Notes under the pieces: generated by a model
The model's input: only the letters and a program-made list of their open reading frames with translations
What the model was told of the DNA's origin: nothing
Databases searched by the model: none
Position numbers and translations under genes: made by a program
From: Micrasema longulum
Taxonomy: Eukaryota; Arthropoda; Insecta; Trichoptera; Brachycentridae
Length of the DNA: 64,000 nt
Assembly: GCA_022494885.1 (NCBI GenBank)
Contig: JAGVSM010002944.1
Span: forward strand, 186,001-250,000
Reading direction: 5' to 3'
Part shown: piece by piece, positions 21,311 through 32,225 of the stretch
Layout of the letters: the number at the start of each line of letters is the position of its first letter
Position numbering within the stretch: the first letter of the stretch is position 1

Positions 21311-21453
21311 ATGACTAAGTTCTCGATAATTTTTTTAATGTTGTGTTTTCATTTTATTTATTTATTTAATACGTTTATTCACATTACAGACATATATTCA
21401 AGGCATACATAACACGAATAAAAAACAATATATGATAAAATGGTAAAATAAAA

Positions 21454-22225
21454 CTACCCTGTAATTAGAGTAAAAGGAAGCTCTGAAATTTCTTCCAGTA
21501 ACACGAAAGATGTCGATACCCGAAGAGATATGGTTAAATAAAGACATTGCTCCATCAAAAGCTTAAGCTCCCTTCGTCTCAGGTAGTTATTAGGAACATA
21601 AAGAAAAATACTCTCCATTACATCTAAGTTGATTGTAATACCACGGATCAATCGGAAAAATACATAAGCAAATATGCTTGTCTTCTTTTCTCTAAACAAC
21701 TGCAGCCAAGCATTCCCAGTATGCAGTCTGACGTGCACAATTACGAATAATATCCGTACTTCCTTAAGTGAAGAAGCCTCAGAAATGTATTTCGAACCGT
21801 CTTCAGAATAACAGAGTACTCAACTTGTGAGGCGCCCAGATCAGAGATCCACACTCAAGTCTGCTTCGCACCGGTGAGTTATCTAAAAACACGAGTATTC
21901 AACACCTTTGCTGTTCGGAGAGCAAATCCTAACATTTTACGCGCATTGTCACAGACAGTGCCTATATGAGTATGAAATTTCAGTTTGGTCATATAACACC
22001 CAGGTCTTTGACAGTGGAAGTTCGCTTGAGTGAACACTCTCCCGTACATGAAACCTTCTTGCAGTCTGAAAAAATGTGTCAGTGTGAAGCCATCCCTTCT
22101 AAGTTGCAAAATGTTGGTCCCAAGCATGCCCAAGAGGAATGCAATGGGATAGAGTCACAGATAATCAATTCTTCACACAAATTAAAGCTCTATGGGATAG
22201 ATCTTCCTGCATTTCATAGATAGGC
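21454..22225 (-). pseudogene. LINE RT thumb and C-terminal region, several frameshifts
   Basis: From the upstream end: MTKLKFHTHIGTVCDNARKM, LGFALRTAKVLNTRVF, then SPVRSRLECGSLIWAPH. After a gap comes FFRLIRGITINLDVMESIFL, YVPNNYLRRRELKLL. These correspond to the HI..VC..A.K.LGF..R (thumb), VR..LE(Y)GS.IW.P and C-terminal Y-VP-NYLRRR segments of Jockey-like ORF2. A TTTATTTATTTATTT run at 21354-21370 on its 3' side fits a reverse-oriented LINE tail. Confidence 0.7.
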
Positions 22226-22229
22226 ATAG

Positions 22230-22800
22230 CTTGGCTCCAATGTCGAAGTTATGTAGATCATGTTTTTTGGATATAAAAAAATATCTAGCATTACTTTACT
22301 GTCCATTTCTATCTTTGCTAATTTTTTTATATTTTTTTATCCAATATATAATACAAATGCATAGTTTACAGAAGATTATTTGTATACAATAGGTAGATTC
22401 AATATAATTTCCTTTTATTTATGGATGGAGCCACTCCACTAGCCCACAGGCACGTTCCGGAGTGTATTATTTATTTTATACATAATTGTACATACTTTCA
22501 CATCGATTGTTGTGTAAAAATCCAAAAGAAATATGAGAAAAATTCCTTAAACATACCTTCATTCATAAAATGAGAAAGGATTTTCAAAAAAGTATTTATG
22601 TTCTTCTTCTTGTATACATTTTTCGCATAAGCAAAACAAAAACAAAACGATGTTTCCCCGTAGGGACAGGCAGAGAGGATAGAACTCCATATGACTCTGT
22701 CTATGCGTACAGACCTCGCTTATTTTACATTCATCTGCTCATGCACGCATGACGATTATTCCGACTTTTGACTTATTGATTTTGTCATTATGTCAAAAGA
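22230..22800. other. Intergenic stretch, no gene supported
   Basis: Only a short word, TTCCCCGTAGGGACAGGCAG near 22651, resembles the A/YPLRG tail of family R LINEs on the opposite strand. No certain feature. Confidence 0.3.
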
Positions 22801-23035
22801 CAGGCGTCGTGGCGTAGTTGGTTAGACGCCCAACTGTGAAACTAGCGTCGCGGGTTCGATTACTGCCAGTTGCAAGAAAAAAATTCAAGAAAGATTTTTT
22901 TTCTCATTTGGTCTGGGTGCTGTGGTGTATTTTTCATTACCTCCTTCCATATCCCTCTATCCCACCTGCTGACAAGCCTCAAAATAGAGGCTTAGCGGGT
23001 TATTCCTTTTTTTTCAATAAATAAAAATCCGTATT
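22800..23035 (+). mobile_element. tRNA-derived SINE (family SINE-C)
   Basis: GTCGTGGCGTAGTTGGTTAG is a pol III A box and GCGGGTTCGATTACTG a B box, 49 bases apart. A body with TCTGGGTGCTGTGGTGTATT follows and ends in AATAAATAAAA. The ends do not pair as an acceptor stem, so it is a SINE and not a tRNA gene. Confidence 0.7.
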
Positions 23036-23089
23036 TTTCTCGGGCGTCCTCGTTTTCTGTATCTATTATTTATTTATTTATTTATGCTT

Positions 23090-23430
23090 TATTAATTTAG
23101 TAAATAGTTTATCTATCGTAATACTTTTTAGCTGTTCTTTTGCTCCACATGTCCAAATCAACTCTTTTCATGATTTTGTCGATAATGCATATCTTAGCTT
23201 TCATAATGCACGGATCTTGACATTTTTGCACCTATCGTTTATAGTTTTACCCTACATTCGCCTGATAGATTGCATTTTGTCAACATTCATCCTACTTTCA
23301 TATATTTTTTAAAAATTTTGTTCTTTATAAGGGTCGGCGCCAGGACTCCATTGAACGGCTAATTTCGCCTCCTGCGACAAACATTTATTTACCATGTTTG
23401 ACTTTAGTGCACCGTTCATGCTGTTCCCGG
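23090..23430 (-). pseudogene. Degraded family R LINE segment
   Basis: Minus strand: MNGALKSN, CLSQEAKLAVQWSPGADP (from SxxAKLAVHxGVLVPTL), and a final word like KRVDLDMWSKR (from RWFGHVERM). The middle is shifted and full of stops. Same order as 37118-37545. Confidence 0.6.
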
Positions 23431-23431
23431 C

Positions 23432-23945
23432 TCTCATTCTCTTTTCAATATCTTCCTAATATTTCCATCCCCAGTAAACATACTTCCCAGATACACTTCG
23501 TGATAATTGACTTAGGTCGTAAATGTATTTTTTTTCTTACGACTGAAATGCAGTCTAAAATAGAATGCTCTCTCCCCACGTCCTCGATCGCCATACCCCT
23601 TGGCAATGTTTGTATGAAATACAAACAGACACCCTGTTTAGCTTGTGTGCATTATTATTTCGAACAGGAATGCATGAATACACGAGGAAGCATTGCAAAG
23701 GGGTAGTTTTGCTTTCAGACTTGTGTCTGGGGTTGGCTCCCCATTGTCGGGTGGAGTTAGGAAGGTCCTTGAGCACCTGTTTAGGGAAATAATACTTTAA
23801 ACTTACTATTTCATTTATTTATTTAACATTTGTACAATATATCGTTTTTTTTTCATTACTTTTTAAAAAATATATGTTTTGTTTCTATTTTATGTTTTCA
23901 TACTAAAATCAATAGTTATAAAATACATTTATTATACGTTGTTAG
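23432..23945. other. Intergenic stretch, no gene supported
   Basis: Overlapping short frames on both strands near 23555-23792 (CMKYKQTPCLACVHYYFEQE on plus) match nothing I recognise. Confidence 0.25.
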
Positions 23946-23947
23946 GT

Positions 23948-23957
23948 ATACTGCACC
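23948..23957. repeat. Left target-site duplication ATACTGCACC
   Basis: Identical 10-mer at 25363-25372 (11 bases if the next C is counted), directly outside the inverted repeats of the element between. Confidence 0.7.
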
Positions 23958-24234
23958 CTCGGAGTAATAATGCGCTAAGCTATAGAGAAGCCTTATCGCT
24001 ATGTTTCATAGAACGGAAGCGTTGTTGGTAAGCGACAACTTCACTCTGCTAGCGGCCATTTTGTTATGTTTGAAAACAGACGCGTAACGGTCCTAACTGA
24101 CGCTTTCGTCGCTGTGCTTGGCTTTTTTTGTAAATAACTTGACACATTTGTGATTTAAAGTATTTTTATTGTCGATAATGACAACTGACTACGAGCAGTA
24201 TGGCAAGGCAGCACTAGGCATCCATATAATAGAA

Positions 24235-24472
24235 CAAACTATGGCCTTAATTCTCCAATGTTAACTCAAGACAAGATCTGGACTTTTTTGTTTTAAGTTT
24301 ACAACGATTTCAACGAGCACTAAATAAATAGTCAAGATCTTGTCTCGATGTCCCTTATGTTTGTCAATGCTTCTTTTCTTTTTTTTATGTTTTAAACTAT
24401 TCTTTTATTGTAATATTTAAACCTTATAAATTGTATACATGGACAATGTCCGTTAATAAATAAATATAATGT
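24235..24472 (+). mobile_element. 5'-truncated 3' end of LINE family J1
   Basis: GAACAAACTATGGCCTTAAT, CAAGACAAGATCTGGACTTT and ATACATGGACAATGTCCGTT match the 3' end of the LINE at 14506-15385 in order. It ends with the same TTAATAAATAAATA tail. It is inserted in the 23958-25362 transposon. Confidence 0.75.
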
Positions 24473-24589
24473 CCTAAAACCTGAAACGCCTATTTACATA
24501 CCTTTTTTAAGTTTTCTGTAATGATTAGAATGATTGAAAATAAAAAGTAAAATAATAAATAAATCTTCACATTTCTAAATTTTGTTCCA

Positions 24590-25135
24590 CGAAGTTCGGC
24601 AAAAGGTCTCTGGAATACATTGGTCGTATACAATTTAATAAACTGCCTGATGACCTTAAAAATGAAATGTCGAGTGGTAAATCTCAAAGACCAGAAATGA
24701 AGACCTATTTCTTGAATCTTTTTGAAAGTGATAGTTTTTAGCTCAGTTTCTGTGAATAGTCTATATATTGTGTTTTAGGTTTAAATGTTTTTCTTTTCTT
24801 TTTTTAATATTAAGTTCACAGAATGTTTAAATGTTTTTATTTTCTTTTTTAATATTAATTTCACAGAATGTTTGAATGTTTTTATTTTCTTCTTTAATAT
24901 TAAGTTCACAGATTGTTTAAATGTTTTCTTTCCCTTTTTAATATTAAGTTCATAGATTGTTAAAATTTGTTAAAATTTTTATTGTTTAAATGTATACTAT
25001 GTATTGTTACAAGAAATGTACTATTTTTTTATGTACCGTCCCAAATGAGTTTTCTCGTACAACTCCTGGGAATATAATATCATGATATTCATGTCTTATG
25101 TGTTTTATTAATAAATAAAAAATAAAAAATATTAA
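24590..25135 (+). pseudogene. LINE C-terminal peptide and 3' UTR with internal tandem repeat
   Basis: Plus-strand frame: SQRSLEYIGRIQFNKLPDDL, KNEMSSGKSQRPEMKTYFLN, then TAG at 24739. (R)S.EY.G...FN.LP..(L) is a LINE ORF2 C-terminal pattern. The 3' UTR carries about four copies of a ~50-bp unit with TTTTTAATATTAAGTTCACA and GTTTAAATGTTTT (24785-24965). It ends in AATAAATAAAAAATAAAAAA. Confidence 0.6.
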
Positions 25136-25379
25136 TTTTAATTTAAGTAAAAAATATATGTTAATTCGTAAGTACTACTTTTAAGCATTCCTAAAGATGA
25201 CAATACGCGGCAACAATGGATTAAATGATCGATTTGGCAATTCTCGATCTGAGTACGGCCCATTGTTTTGCTGCGAACTGTAGCTAACTTAATACTCAAT
25301 AGTCATAGAATGGTTTTCCTACGTTTGGGCTCCTCTACAGCTTGGCGCATTATTACCCTGAGATACTGCACCCCTAGAA

Positions 25380-25900
25380 GTACACTGTGATACTCATTAT
25401 TGACATTTAAATCTTAAAGAAAAACTTCACGTTAATTTAAAATTACAATCAAAGAATATAAGATGCCTAACTATAATAACTTGAGAATGTGCAAATCATA
25501 TTTTATCCGAAAACCATGATTTTAATCAAGAAACGGGTGTAAAATGTTTACAAAAATGGCCTTCCCTGAGACAATCTAGAAAGATTAGAAATAAGTAAAG
25601 CCATTGAGCACGCATAATGGTAAAGGTAGATATCATATAATTTAATGCTGCCTTCAATAAACATTTTTTTTTATTATTCGTTATATTTAAAAAAAAAATT
25701 ATAATCTGTTTTTTTTTTTTTTAATTTTCTTTACTTGGTTTTAATTTTAGAAATTCAGACTGTTATTTGGCATTTTTTTTTTTAATTTTCAATATTTTAT
25801 TTATTAATTAGATTATGATTTTTTTAAATTTATTTTGAATGTTTTTTTATCTTATCTTTGTTATTATTTTTTTTCATTCTCTTATCTTTATTTGTTATTT
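25380..25900. other. AT-rich stretch, no gene supported
   Basis: Homopolymer-rich (A and T runs at 25690-25830). Nothing recognised. Confidence 0.35.
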
Positions 25901-26256
25901 CTTATATTAGTTCTGCAGCCTGCGTTATTAAAAAAAATCAACATTTTACTGATGTAGAAACAGCTAGATTGGTCTATTTCTGTTACTTCCACAGCGTTAT
26001 GTCTTACGGTATACTGCCGTGGGGAAGTGCTGCAGATATTGATTCTGTTTTGTGCTGCAGAAGAGAGCTATTTGAGCAATTTACAAAATAAATCCCAAAG
26101 AATCGCTCAGAGATAAGTTTAAAAAATCAATATATTGACAGTCGCATGTTAATATATTTATGAAAACTTGATCTATCTACATGAAAATATTGATGATTTT
26201 AGGAAAAACAGAGATTCCCATAAATTCAACACGAGAAATAAAGAAACATTAGTACC
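25900..26256 (+). pseudogene. RT thumb and C-terminal region of a Jockey-like LINE (family J2)
   Basis: Plus-strand frame: FTDVETARLVYFCYFHSVMS, YGILPWGSAADIDSV, with RRELFEQ then a stop at 26089. After a frame change come YENLIYVHENIDDFRKN and SHKFNTRNKETLVPV. This follows closely the well-known insect LINE pattern D..TAR.VY(F/Y)SYFHS.M.YGI..WG.A........QK.A followed by (Y)..HN(I)..H..NTR.K..L. It stops abruptly at VPV and another LINE's RT follows in the same frame. Confidence 0.8.
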
Positions 26257-27372
26257 TGTGACATCTGGTGTACCACAAGGATCAAATCTTGGGTCGCTTT
26301 TATTTTCAGTTTTTACAAATGATCTTGGCTCTCTCTTGAAATGTGATTTTCCGCTGTATGCTGACGATCTAAAGATATTCCGTAAAATTGAAACATTAGC
26401 TGACCAACAAATGCTCCAAAAACATCTCGATACTTTAAGTACTTGGTGTAATTTGAATGATAAGCACCTAAATGTACAAAAATGTTACAAGATTACATTT
26501 ACCTGGAAAATAACAACAAAATATATCATTCACAGTATTAACAATACGAGCATTCATTCAGTTAACACAATTTGAGATCTAGGAATAACTCTTGACTCAC
26601 GCTTTACATTTTCCACTCATTTTAATAATATCAAAGAAAAATCCTCAAAGAAGTTAGGATTTATATTCAGAATATGTAAACCTTTTAAATATGTATCATC
26701 GATAATTTATAAATACAATTCATTAGTTCGTTGTAATTTGGAATTCGGATCTGTAGTCTGGTCACCAGTCATCACATTACATAACTCGCATTAATTGAAT
26801 TGAATCTGTGCAAAAAAATCCTCGTATCCTAACATTTAAATGTAACCTGGGCAGAACCCTCCAGTCTTATGATCACCGCCTGTAACATTTTGGTCTAGAT
26901 TATTTGGAATTCAGGAAACAGATTTTAGACTCGATATATCTTTATAAAATAATTCATTGTTATGTTGATTCTGCATTTTGTTTAGAGAATGTACCCCTGA
27001 ATGTCCGCTTTCGGCGATTGAGATCGTACACAACATTTTATCATCCAACCTTCAATAATTACATGTCGCACTTTGATGCATTATGACGTATTTTAAGATT
27101 GTATAATAATGTGGAATATAATGCTGATATTGATATCTTTAACGATACATTAAATAATTATAGGAAAACTGTTACGCAATAATTTATTGTAATGACTTTT
27201 ATAACAATCATAGATTTTAACTAAGCTAGCCAATTTTAAAAAACATCTAATATATATTTTTTTTCTTTATTTGTGCATGCTGTGTTCGCAAATAATTGAT
27301 GAACAATATCTAAAATAACAATATTATAACAATGTCATATGTATTGTTTGTGAACCATATTAAATAAAATAA
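26257..27372 (+). pseudogene. RT palm to C-terminus of a second Jockey-like LINE (family J3)
   Basis: In the same frame as the preceding fragment: SGVPQGSNLGSLLFSVFTND, PLYADDLKIFRKIE (catalytic YADD box with both aspartates), TWCNLNDKHLNVQKC. After a stop at 26573 come DLGITLDSRFTFSTHFNNI, SLVRCNLEFGSVVWSPV, then MEFRKQILDSIYLYKIIHCY. The order and spacing match PQGS.LGPLLF..F.NDL, YADD, W...N.L.LN..KC, DLG..LD..L.F..HI, R..LEY.S..W.P. Stops at several points make it inactive. The 3' end is near ATTAAATAAAATAAAAT at 27358. Confidence 0.85.
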
Positions 27373-27375
27373 AAT

Positions 27376-27657
27376 ATGCCCACTACTAGACGGCAAAGAA
27401 TTTATAATTATTTTGCCTCAAACTGCATACGATTCTACAACAAGTTATCTCTTGAAATTCAGGCTTTGCCAACAAAAAAATTCAAAGATTTCGTCAAAAG
27501 CACAGGCTGTTTGGAAAGAGCTAGTATAAAGTCGAAGAATATTTGCAGGACAAGACAGCTTGGCATTAGATTCGTGTTTATTGTTTTTAGTTTGTTGATT
27601 AAAATTGTGTTGTTGATTAAAATTTATTCGATTTTTCGAATTATATTATGTACTTAA
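27376..27657 (+). pseudogene. C-terminal end of another LINE
   Basis: Plus-strand frame: RRQRIYNYFASNCIRFYNKL, SLEIQALPTKKFKDFVKSTG. The pattern (G)IR.YN.LP..I..LP.K.FK..VK is the C-terminal end of Jockey-family ORF2. It begins right at the tail of the preceding LINE, suggesting insertion into, or end-to-end joining with, that tail. It is followed by a T-rich flank. Confidence 0.6.
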
Positions 27658-27659
27658 AA

Positions 27660-28330
27660 TGTTATTGAAGTTTATAAGAGATTCAATGAATCCTATGTAA
27701 AGAATATACTACTACTATATAATATAACCCTAACGGATTTTTTGAAAATTAAAATAGAAAAAGCAAATCCTTTGACTATTTAAACAAACCGTTTTGTCTC
27801 CGTCCTATGGCCAATTTATCAGCAATTATTATTTACATGAATGAAAACTTTTTCTCTTTCTATCTGTTTCAGTATTATTCGGAAACCCCGAGGACACCAG
27901 GGGAATTTATTCAATCCTTTATACAAACACTTCTGATTACTTTAACTCGGCAACTTTCCTACGCTTTATTTAATAATGCTTCCAGACGTACAAAACTTTT
28001 CCCATTTCAACACGATAATTATTATTTATTCCAAATTATGTTATTTGTACAGGCATCAAATTTGTAAATAGTCGCGATGATTCGCTAGCTTAGTTTACGT
28101 GGACCATAGATTTATTATAAAAAGTGTTTATAAACCTGCTTTTTTTACACAACTAAATTACAAAAAACAGAGATTAAATATGTCTTTTTTCTCCTTATTT
28201 CTCGTCAACAAATCAAATGCAGTTTTACACTCCTCATTTCCTTTGTTCATCCTCCATCATTCCTCATTGCGTTTCTTCTTTTGTCTTTGGTCTTTCCATT
28301 ATCTCGTTTTGTCCATATTCCTTAGAAGTA
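27660..28330. other. AT-rich stretch, no gene supported
   Basis: Frames at 27807-28067 and 28099-28413 are low-complexity (F, L, S-rich) and match nothing recognised. Confidence 0.3.
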
Positions 28331-28339
28331 TTAAAATAA

Positions 28340-28465
28340 AACAAGTGTTTTCAGGCATTGATTGCCTAGCAGGTGAAATAGTCCAGCCAGACGAATCTCA
28401 CCCACATCAATAAGGTTTCACTTCTTTCACTTCGGGGTGTAATGTTATTTTCAGATACGATAGGA
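28340..28465 (+). mobile_element. Foldback family D, 5' part
   Basis: TTTTCAGGCATTGATTGCCT, AGCAGGTGAAATAGTCCAGC and CGAATCTCACCC, the start of family D, here truncated after 'ctttcacttcgggg'. Confidence 0.5.
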
Positions 28466-28539
28466 CTAAACAGAGATGATGGGATGCAATTATTATTTTT
28501 TTATATTTTTATTTAATGCACAAAATACACAATTTTATC

Positions 28540-28860
28540 ACATAGACACAATTATATGTTTTTTATGTCCTGACTTGTTAGAAAATTTTGTGTTAAGTCG
28601 GGACTCTTTGATATATAAATCAAAAATATTTATTAACATATTAAAACAATATACAAAATAATCAAAACAAATACACAAAATGATCAAAACAACGTAAAAA
28701 TTAATAAGAGAAAAATACAAATAATAAATATTTATACATGTCGAAAAATGGAATGCAGAAAAGTTATATAATAATACGTATGATAACCGATATTAACATG
28801 TTAAAACAATATACAAAATAATCTAAACTATAAACGGATAAGAAAAATATGTATGTAATT
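28540..28860 (-). mobile_element. LINE 3' tail-like block
   Basis: CCTGACTTGTTAGAAAATTT then GTGTTAAGTCGGGAC parallels 10680-10720. An internal direct repeat (TATTAACATATTAAAACAAT at 28630 and 28794) follows. Confidence 0.35.
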
Positions 28861-28879
28861 GGCTCAAATTATTTACATT

Positions 28880-29000
28880 CATATATGCACTCCTGAACAC
28901 TCAACAATGTTTTGAGTATGTCCAAATGTTTGTTGACAGGCTCCTTTGGGAGTCTTCAAACATTCGAAAATACTTTATACATTATTCATTAAACTCACTG
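28880..29000 (-). mobile_element. Foldback family D, inverted end
   Basis: CAATGTTTTGAGTATGTCCA then AATGTTTGTTGACAGGCTCC, the reverse complement of the family D terminus (TGGACATACTCAAAACATTG). It pairs with the plus-strand end at 29519-29560. Confidence 0.55.
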
Positions 29001-29029
29001 GTATAAGAAGAAGAATATATATTTAAAAA

Positions 29030-29225
29030 ATGTATCATTAATATTTAAAGCATTAACTTTGTATTCAAACAATATTCGTATATGACCACTTACCGACTTT
29101 TCTATGTCTTCCGGTTTCGAAACGTACCCGTCTCTTCGTCAAGACACCAATTAAACCAACAGGCATAGTAGGCAGGTAGACAAAGAAAAGTCGGTAAGTG
29201 GTTATGTACAAATATTTAATAACAT
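29030..29225. mobile_element. Family A Penelope-like palindrome, short form
   Basis: A hammerhead-like motif on the minus strand at 29105-29146 (TTGACGA core, extra A, GAGACG stem, GAAACCGGA, GACA/TGTC stem I). AAAGTCGGTAAGTGGTTATG at 29184 is the inverted partner of ACCACTTACCGACTTTTC at 29085. The centre between the arms has been deleted. Confidence 0.55.
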
Positions 29226-29242
29226 TTAGTAAAAAAAAAAAC

Positions 29243-29562
29243 AGGCGTTGCCTAGTAGATGAAATGTTTCAGCCGGGTGAATCTTACCCACGTGATAAAA
29301 GCTTCAGCTCTTTTATTTCATAAAAGTTAACATATGGAAAAGTTGAGAAAATGTAGAGATTTATATTAATGTAGGCAGACTGGTTTAAACCTGCCGATGA
29401 CAGGTCATAAGCGCTGAAAATGCCTGTTAATAATATATATTCCATTCTCAAAAATGTTATTCCTCACTGTTGCATCAAATTTATATCTTAATTACTTCCT
29501 AGGAAGGAAATATACTCTGTCTACAAACATTTGAACATGCTCAAAACGTTGTTAATGTAAAT
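29243..29562 (+). mobile_element. Foldback family D, nearly full copy
   Basis: AGGCGTTGCCTAGTAGATGA (A-box-like), CCGGGTGAATCTTACCC, CAGCTCTTTTATTTCA, GATGACAGGTCATAAG, CTCAAAAATGTTATTCC and GTCTACAAACATTTGAACAT occur in family order. Confidence 0.65.
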
Positions 29563-29589
29563 TCTTCTTCTTTTTTTCTACATCCGCTC

Positions 29590-29855
29590 CTAAGTGCAGC
29601 ATGTGGCCATCACCAGTTGCCTCCAGGGGACCCTATCGCCAGCCAGAATTGTTACCTCTTCCCACGTCAATCGAGCGCCCCTTAATTCCGCCAAATAAAG
29701 TCTAAAGATCGTCATTGACGGCCTTGCAGGACGGCGTGTGCCCGCAGGTTTAAAGAAGAGGCATCTTGGGTTTAGGTTCTCCTGAGGAATGCGCAGGTCC
29801 ACCGCCGCATTCTCAAGACGCTCGTTATAGGAGGCTGCTGCGTCCGTTCTCGGAC
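29590..29855 (-). pseudogene. C-terminal end of a LINE of the 'GRP-W-D-LTW' type
   Basis: Minus strand: NAAVDLRIPQENLNPRCLFF, KPAGTRRPARPSMTIFRLYL, AELRGARLTWEEVTILAGDR, VPWRQLVMATC. The tail (R)(R).GRP..RW...(V)..DL....LTW.E....A.DR..WR.LV...C is typical of this LINE C-terminus. The readable length of about 85 residues is a small part of the ORF. Higher GC content than its surroundings suggests a younger insertion. Confidence 0.65.
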
Positions 29856-29859
29856 TTTA

Positions 29860-30470
29860 ATGTTAGTTATAAAATCAAACCACCTTGTACCTAATATTCT
29901 TATCAAGCACTTACATTTGAAACTTGAAGATTTGGCGTTTTGAGCTTAAATGTAAATACATTTATTAAATTATTGTAATGTGGACATAGGCTATTGTCAT
30001 ACAAGTAAATACAGTTTTTGCTACAATTCAGGTTTGCATTAGGTCATAAGAATGAATGACAAAGGCCCTCCATATAATTTGCCAAACTTACGCTAAAAGT
30101 AGTAGAGTTAATTTATAAATCTAAAAAAATCGCCATATGTGAAATTGAAAATTTATAAGAGTAACTCGTTTATTAACATGACTTTTTTGGATGTGTGAAA
30201 CCGATAGGACGACCCGCGGTCTTTATAACGGTTTCGGGTATGTGAAGGAATGTTATTTTGTAAGTACGTGTTTTGATTGGATTTTTTCTGAATCTCGGAA
30301 TGCTGATATATTGATAGCGGAATTTCCTCACCCTTTAAGATACAGCAATATTATCTTGTATTCCTCGCCGCGGCTCTATCCTAGTCGTGTCCCGGACCGA
30401 CGCCGACGTTTCGAGACAGTGAGCAATGTCACCTTCGGAGCAAAAAATAGGTAATCATAATTAACAGATC
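29860..30470. other. Intergenic stretch, no gene supported
   Basis: A plus-strand frame 30191-30454 (KECYFVSTCFDWIFSESRNA) is unrecognised. CGACGTTTCGAGACAGTGAG near 30405 looks like a Penelope-type fragment but lacks the rest of the motif. Confidence 0.25.
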
Positions 30471-30657
30471 ATTGTGTGCCACTTCCGCTAGTTACACTTG
30501 GCGTTTTATTTGTAATATAACCTTGCCAAAAGTGCGGTGTTTGCGAAGATGTATAATAATTTGTTTTTTGACTGTTTATTTCAATATTTGCGGGATTGAG
30601 TTGAAAAACAAACAAACTATCACGCGGCGCCGTGCCGTTTCTCAGACTACTTTTCAT

Positions 30658-30732
30658 GCCGCCCGCCCGCCCGCCCGCCCGCCTGCCCGCCTGCCCGCCT
30701 GCCCGCCTGCCCGCCTGCCCGCCTGCCCGCCA
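30658..30732. repeat. GC-rich minisatellite (CCCGCC/CCCGCCTG)n
   Basis: Four CCCG units then six CCTGCCCG units. All three overlapping frames here (PPARP, RAGGQAG) are artefacts of it. Confidence 0.9.
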
Positions 30733-30839
30733 GTTATTCCGACATTTTTTCATTTTTTTATTGAAAATGTATTTCTTAAGTTGGCTTATATTACAATTAG
30801 AATATAAACTAATATTTACTCCTACTTTAATTACATAAC

Positions 30840-31895
30840 TTTTAAAATCATCTTATCGTAAACATATTTTTTTTTTGTTTGAATTCTTTCAAGTTATTTA
30901 CAATTTGCTTTTTAATTCAGTTACTTTTCTTATATCCATTTTTTTTTTCTTTTTTACTATTTAAAGTTGCACTTTTTATTTTTTGCATGGCAGTATGCTT
31001 CTTATTGTTTCTAAATGTGTACAAAAAAGCATTGTTTATCTTTTAAATTTTTACGCACCATGTTTGTACTTACCTGTATATTTTTTGTAAATGCCCCTTG
31101 GGCGTATTGTAAAATTAAATAAATAAAATAAATAAATATATATCATTAATTTCAATGTCCCCTTTCGCGTGACAAGAAATAAGTATTTGTTTCACCTTCC
31201 AGTCTGTAGCACTAACTATGCACAACACTCTTTCCTCTATCGTTATTGCTCTGAATAAAATGATTTTTTTTTCAGTTATAGATATATTTTACATGCCCCT
31301 TTATTTATTTTAAAATAAATTAAGACCCCTCATTTCTGGCTGCGATACGATCCCACTTACTATTTAATGATGCTCACACTTACACACACCTGAACACTTA
31401 CTTCTACACTAATACACATAAATACACATCTACACTTACTCTCATGCAAATACACATAAACACACCCTTTTGTTGTAACACAATTTAATAATATGTATGA
31501 TTCTTATTTAGAAACTTTGCTGGTCTATCTTTAAACTTTCTATCTTTTTCGACTGATTGTTTTTTTAATTAAATTAAAAACATCTGACATTTTGTATAAA
31601 TAATAGTACACAACCGAGCAAAACGCTTAATGTGTGATTCTTATTTTGTAAAATTTATATTTTAAAAATTATTTCTGAATATCTTTTTTGCATTGTATTC
31701 TTTGGAATTTGATTATTTATTACATTTACCTTTTTTTTCTAGATTGTGATTCTATGTCATTATAATTTGATCTAATTAATTTTACTTTGTATTTTTATTG
31801 TTATTTATTGTGGCTTGACACGGGCATAGCCTAAAAAGCCTTAATAAGTTCATAAATATTTAATTTTGAATGAATAAATAAATAAATAAATAAAT
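30840..31895. other. Two LINE 3' UTR tails and AT-rich flank
   Basis: TGCCCCTTGGGCGTATTGTA then AATTAAATAAATAAA ends near 31138. CTTGACACGGGCATAGCC then AATAAATAAATAAATAAAT ends at 31894. Both look like 3' ends of plus-strand LINEs with all coding sequence lost. ACACAC/ACACTTAC-rich simple sequence at 31375-31465. Confidence 0.4.
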
Positions 31896-32049
31896 CTAGG
31901 AATTAACTGTGATAAAACATACAAACTTCTGTAATGGGTAGATTCCATAAAATACCTTGGTGTTATCATTGATAGGAATTTGCAATGGGAGGCTCAAGTC
32001 ACTTAACTCTAGGTTGAGAAAGCTGTGCCATATATTTTGCTCTCTTAAG

Positions 32050-32225
32050 CTAGGGTTTCCTAGGACAGCGGTTCCCGTATTTTAACGGCCGTAGTGAACG
32101 GTGATGCGGTGGATAACCGTCGTAACGGTGATTAGAGTGTGGTTTCCTAGGAAAACGGTGTTATCAACACCATTTAACACCGTTTCCCTAGGAAACCGGG
32201 CACCGCTGTCCTAGGAAACCCTAGC
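32050..32225. mobile_element. MITE with double nested hairpins inside a LINE
   Basis: Ends CTAGGGTTTCCTAGGACAGC and its inverse at 32203-32224. A second hairpin inside (GGTTTCCTAGGAAAACGGTG against CACCGTTTCCCTAGGAAACC) shares the CCTAGG core. CTTAAG and CTTTAG flank it, a 6-bp target repeat with one mismatch. Non-coding. Confidence 0.75.

Larger units (their letters stand above)
23958..25362 (+). mobile_element. 1.4-kb TIR DNA transposon with 10-bp TSD (MULE-like), invaded by LINEs
   Basis: Left end CTCGGAGTAATAATGCGC and right end, read inverted, CTCAGGGTAATAATGCGC are TIRs that stay alignable over ~35 bp. The exact 10-11 bp flanking repeat fits Mutator-like elements (usual TSD 9-11 bp). 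Inside, ATG at 24178 opens MTTDYEQYGKAALGIHI, cut off by a LINE insertion. Near 25183, LSIPKDDNTRQQWIK resembles the PKD...R..W part of a THAP zinc finger. These would be fragments of the transposase N-terminus. Two LINE 3' ends (24235-24470, 24590-25130) fill the middle. Confidence 0.65.

Noticed and set aside
30469..30838. Proline/arginine-rich proteins (PPARPPARLPACPPA and RAGGQAGRRAGG)
   Set aside because: All come from the GC-rich minisatellite and appear in several frames at once.
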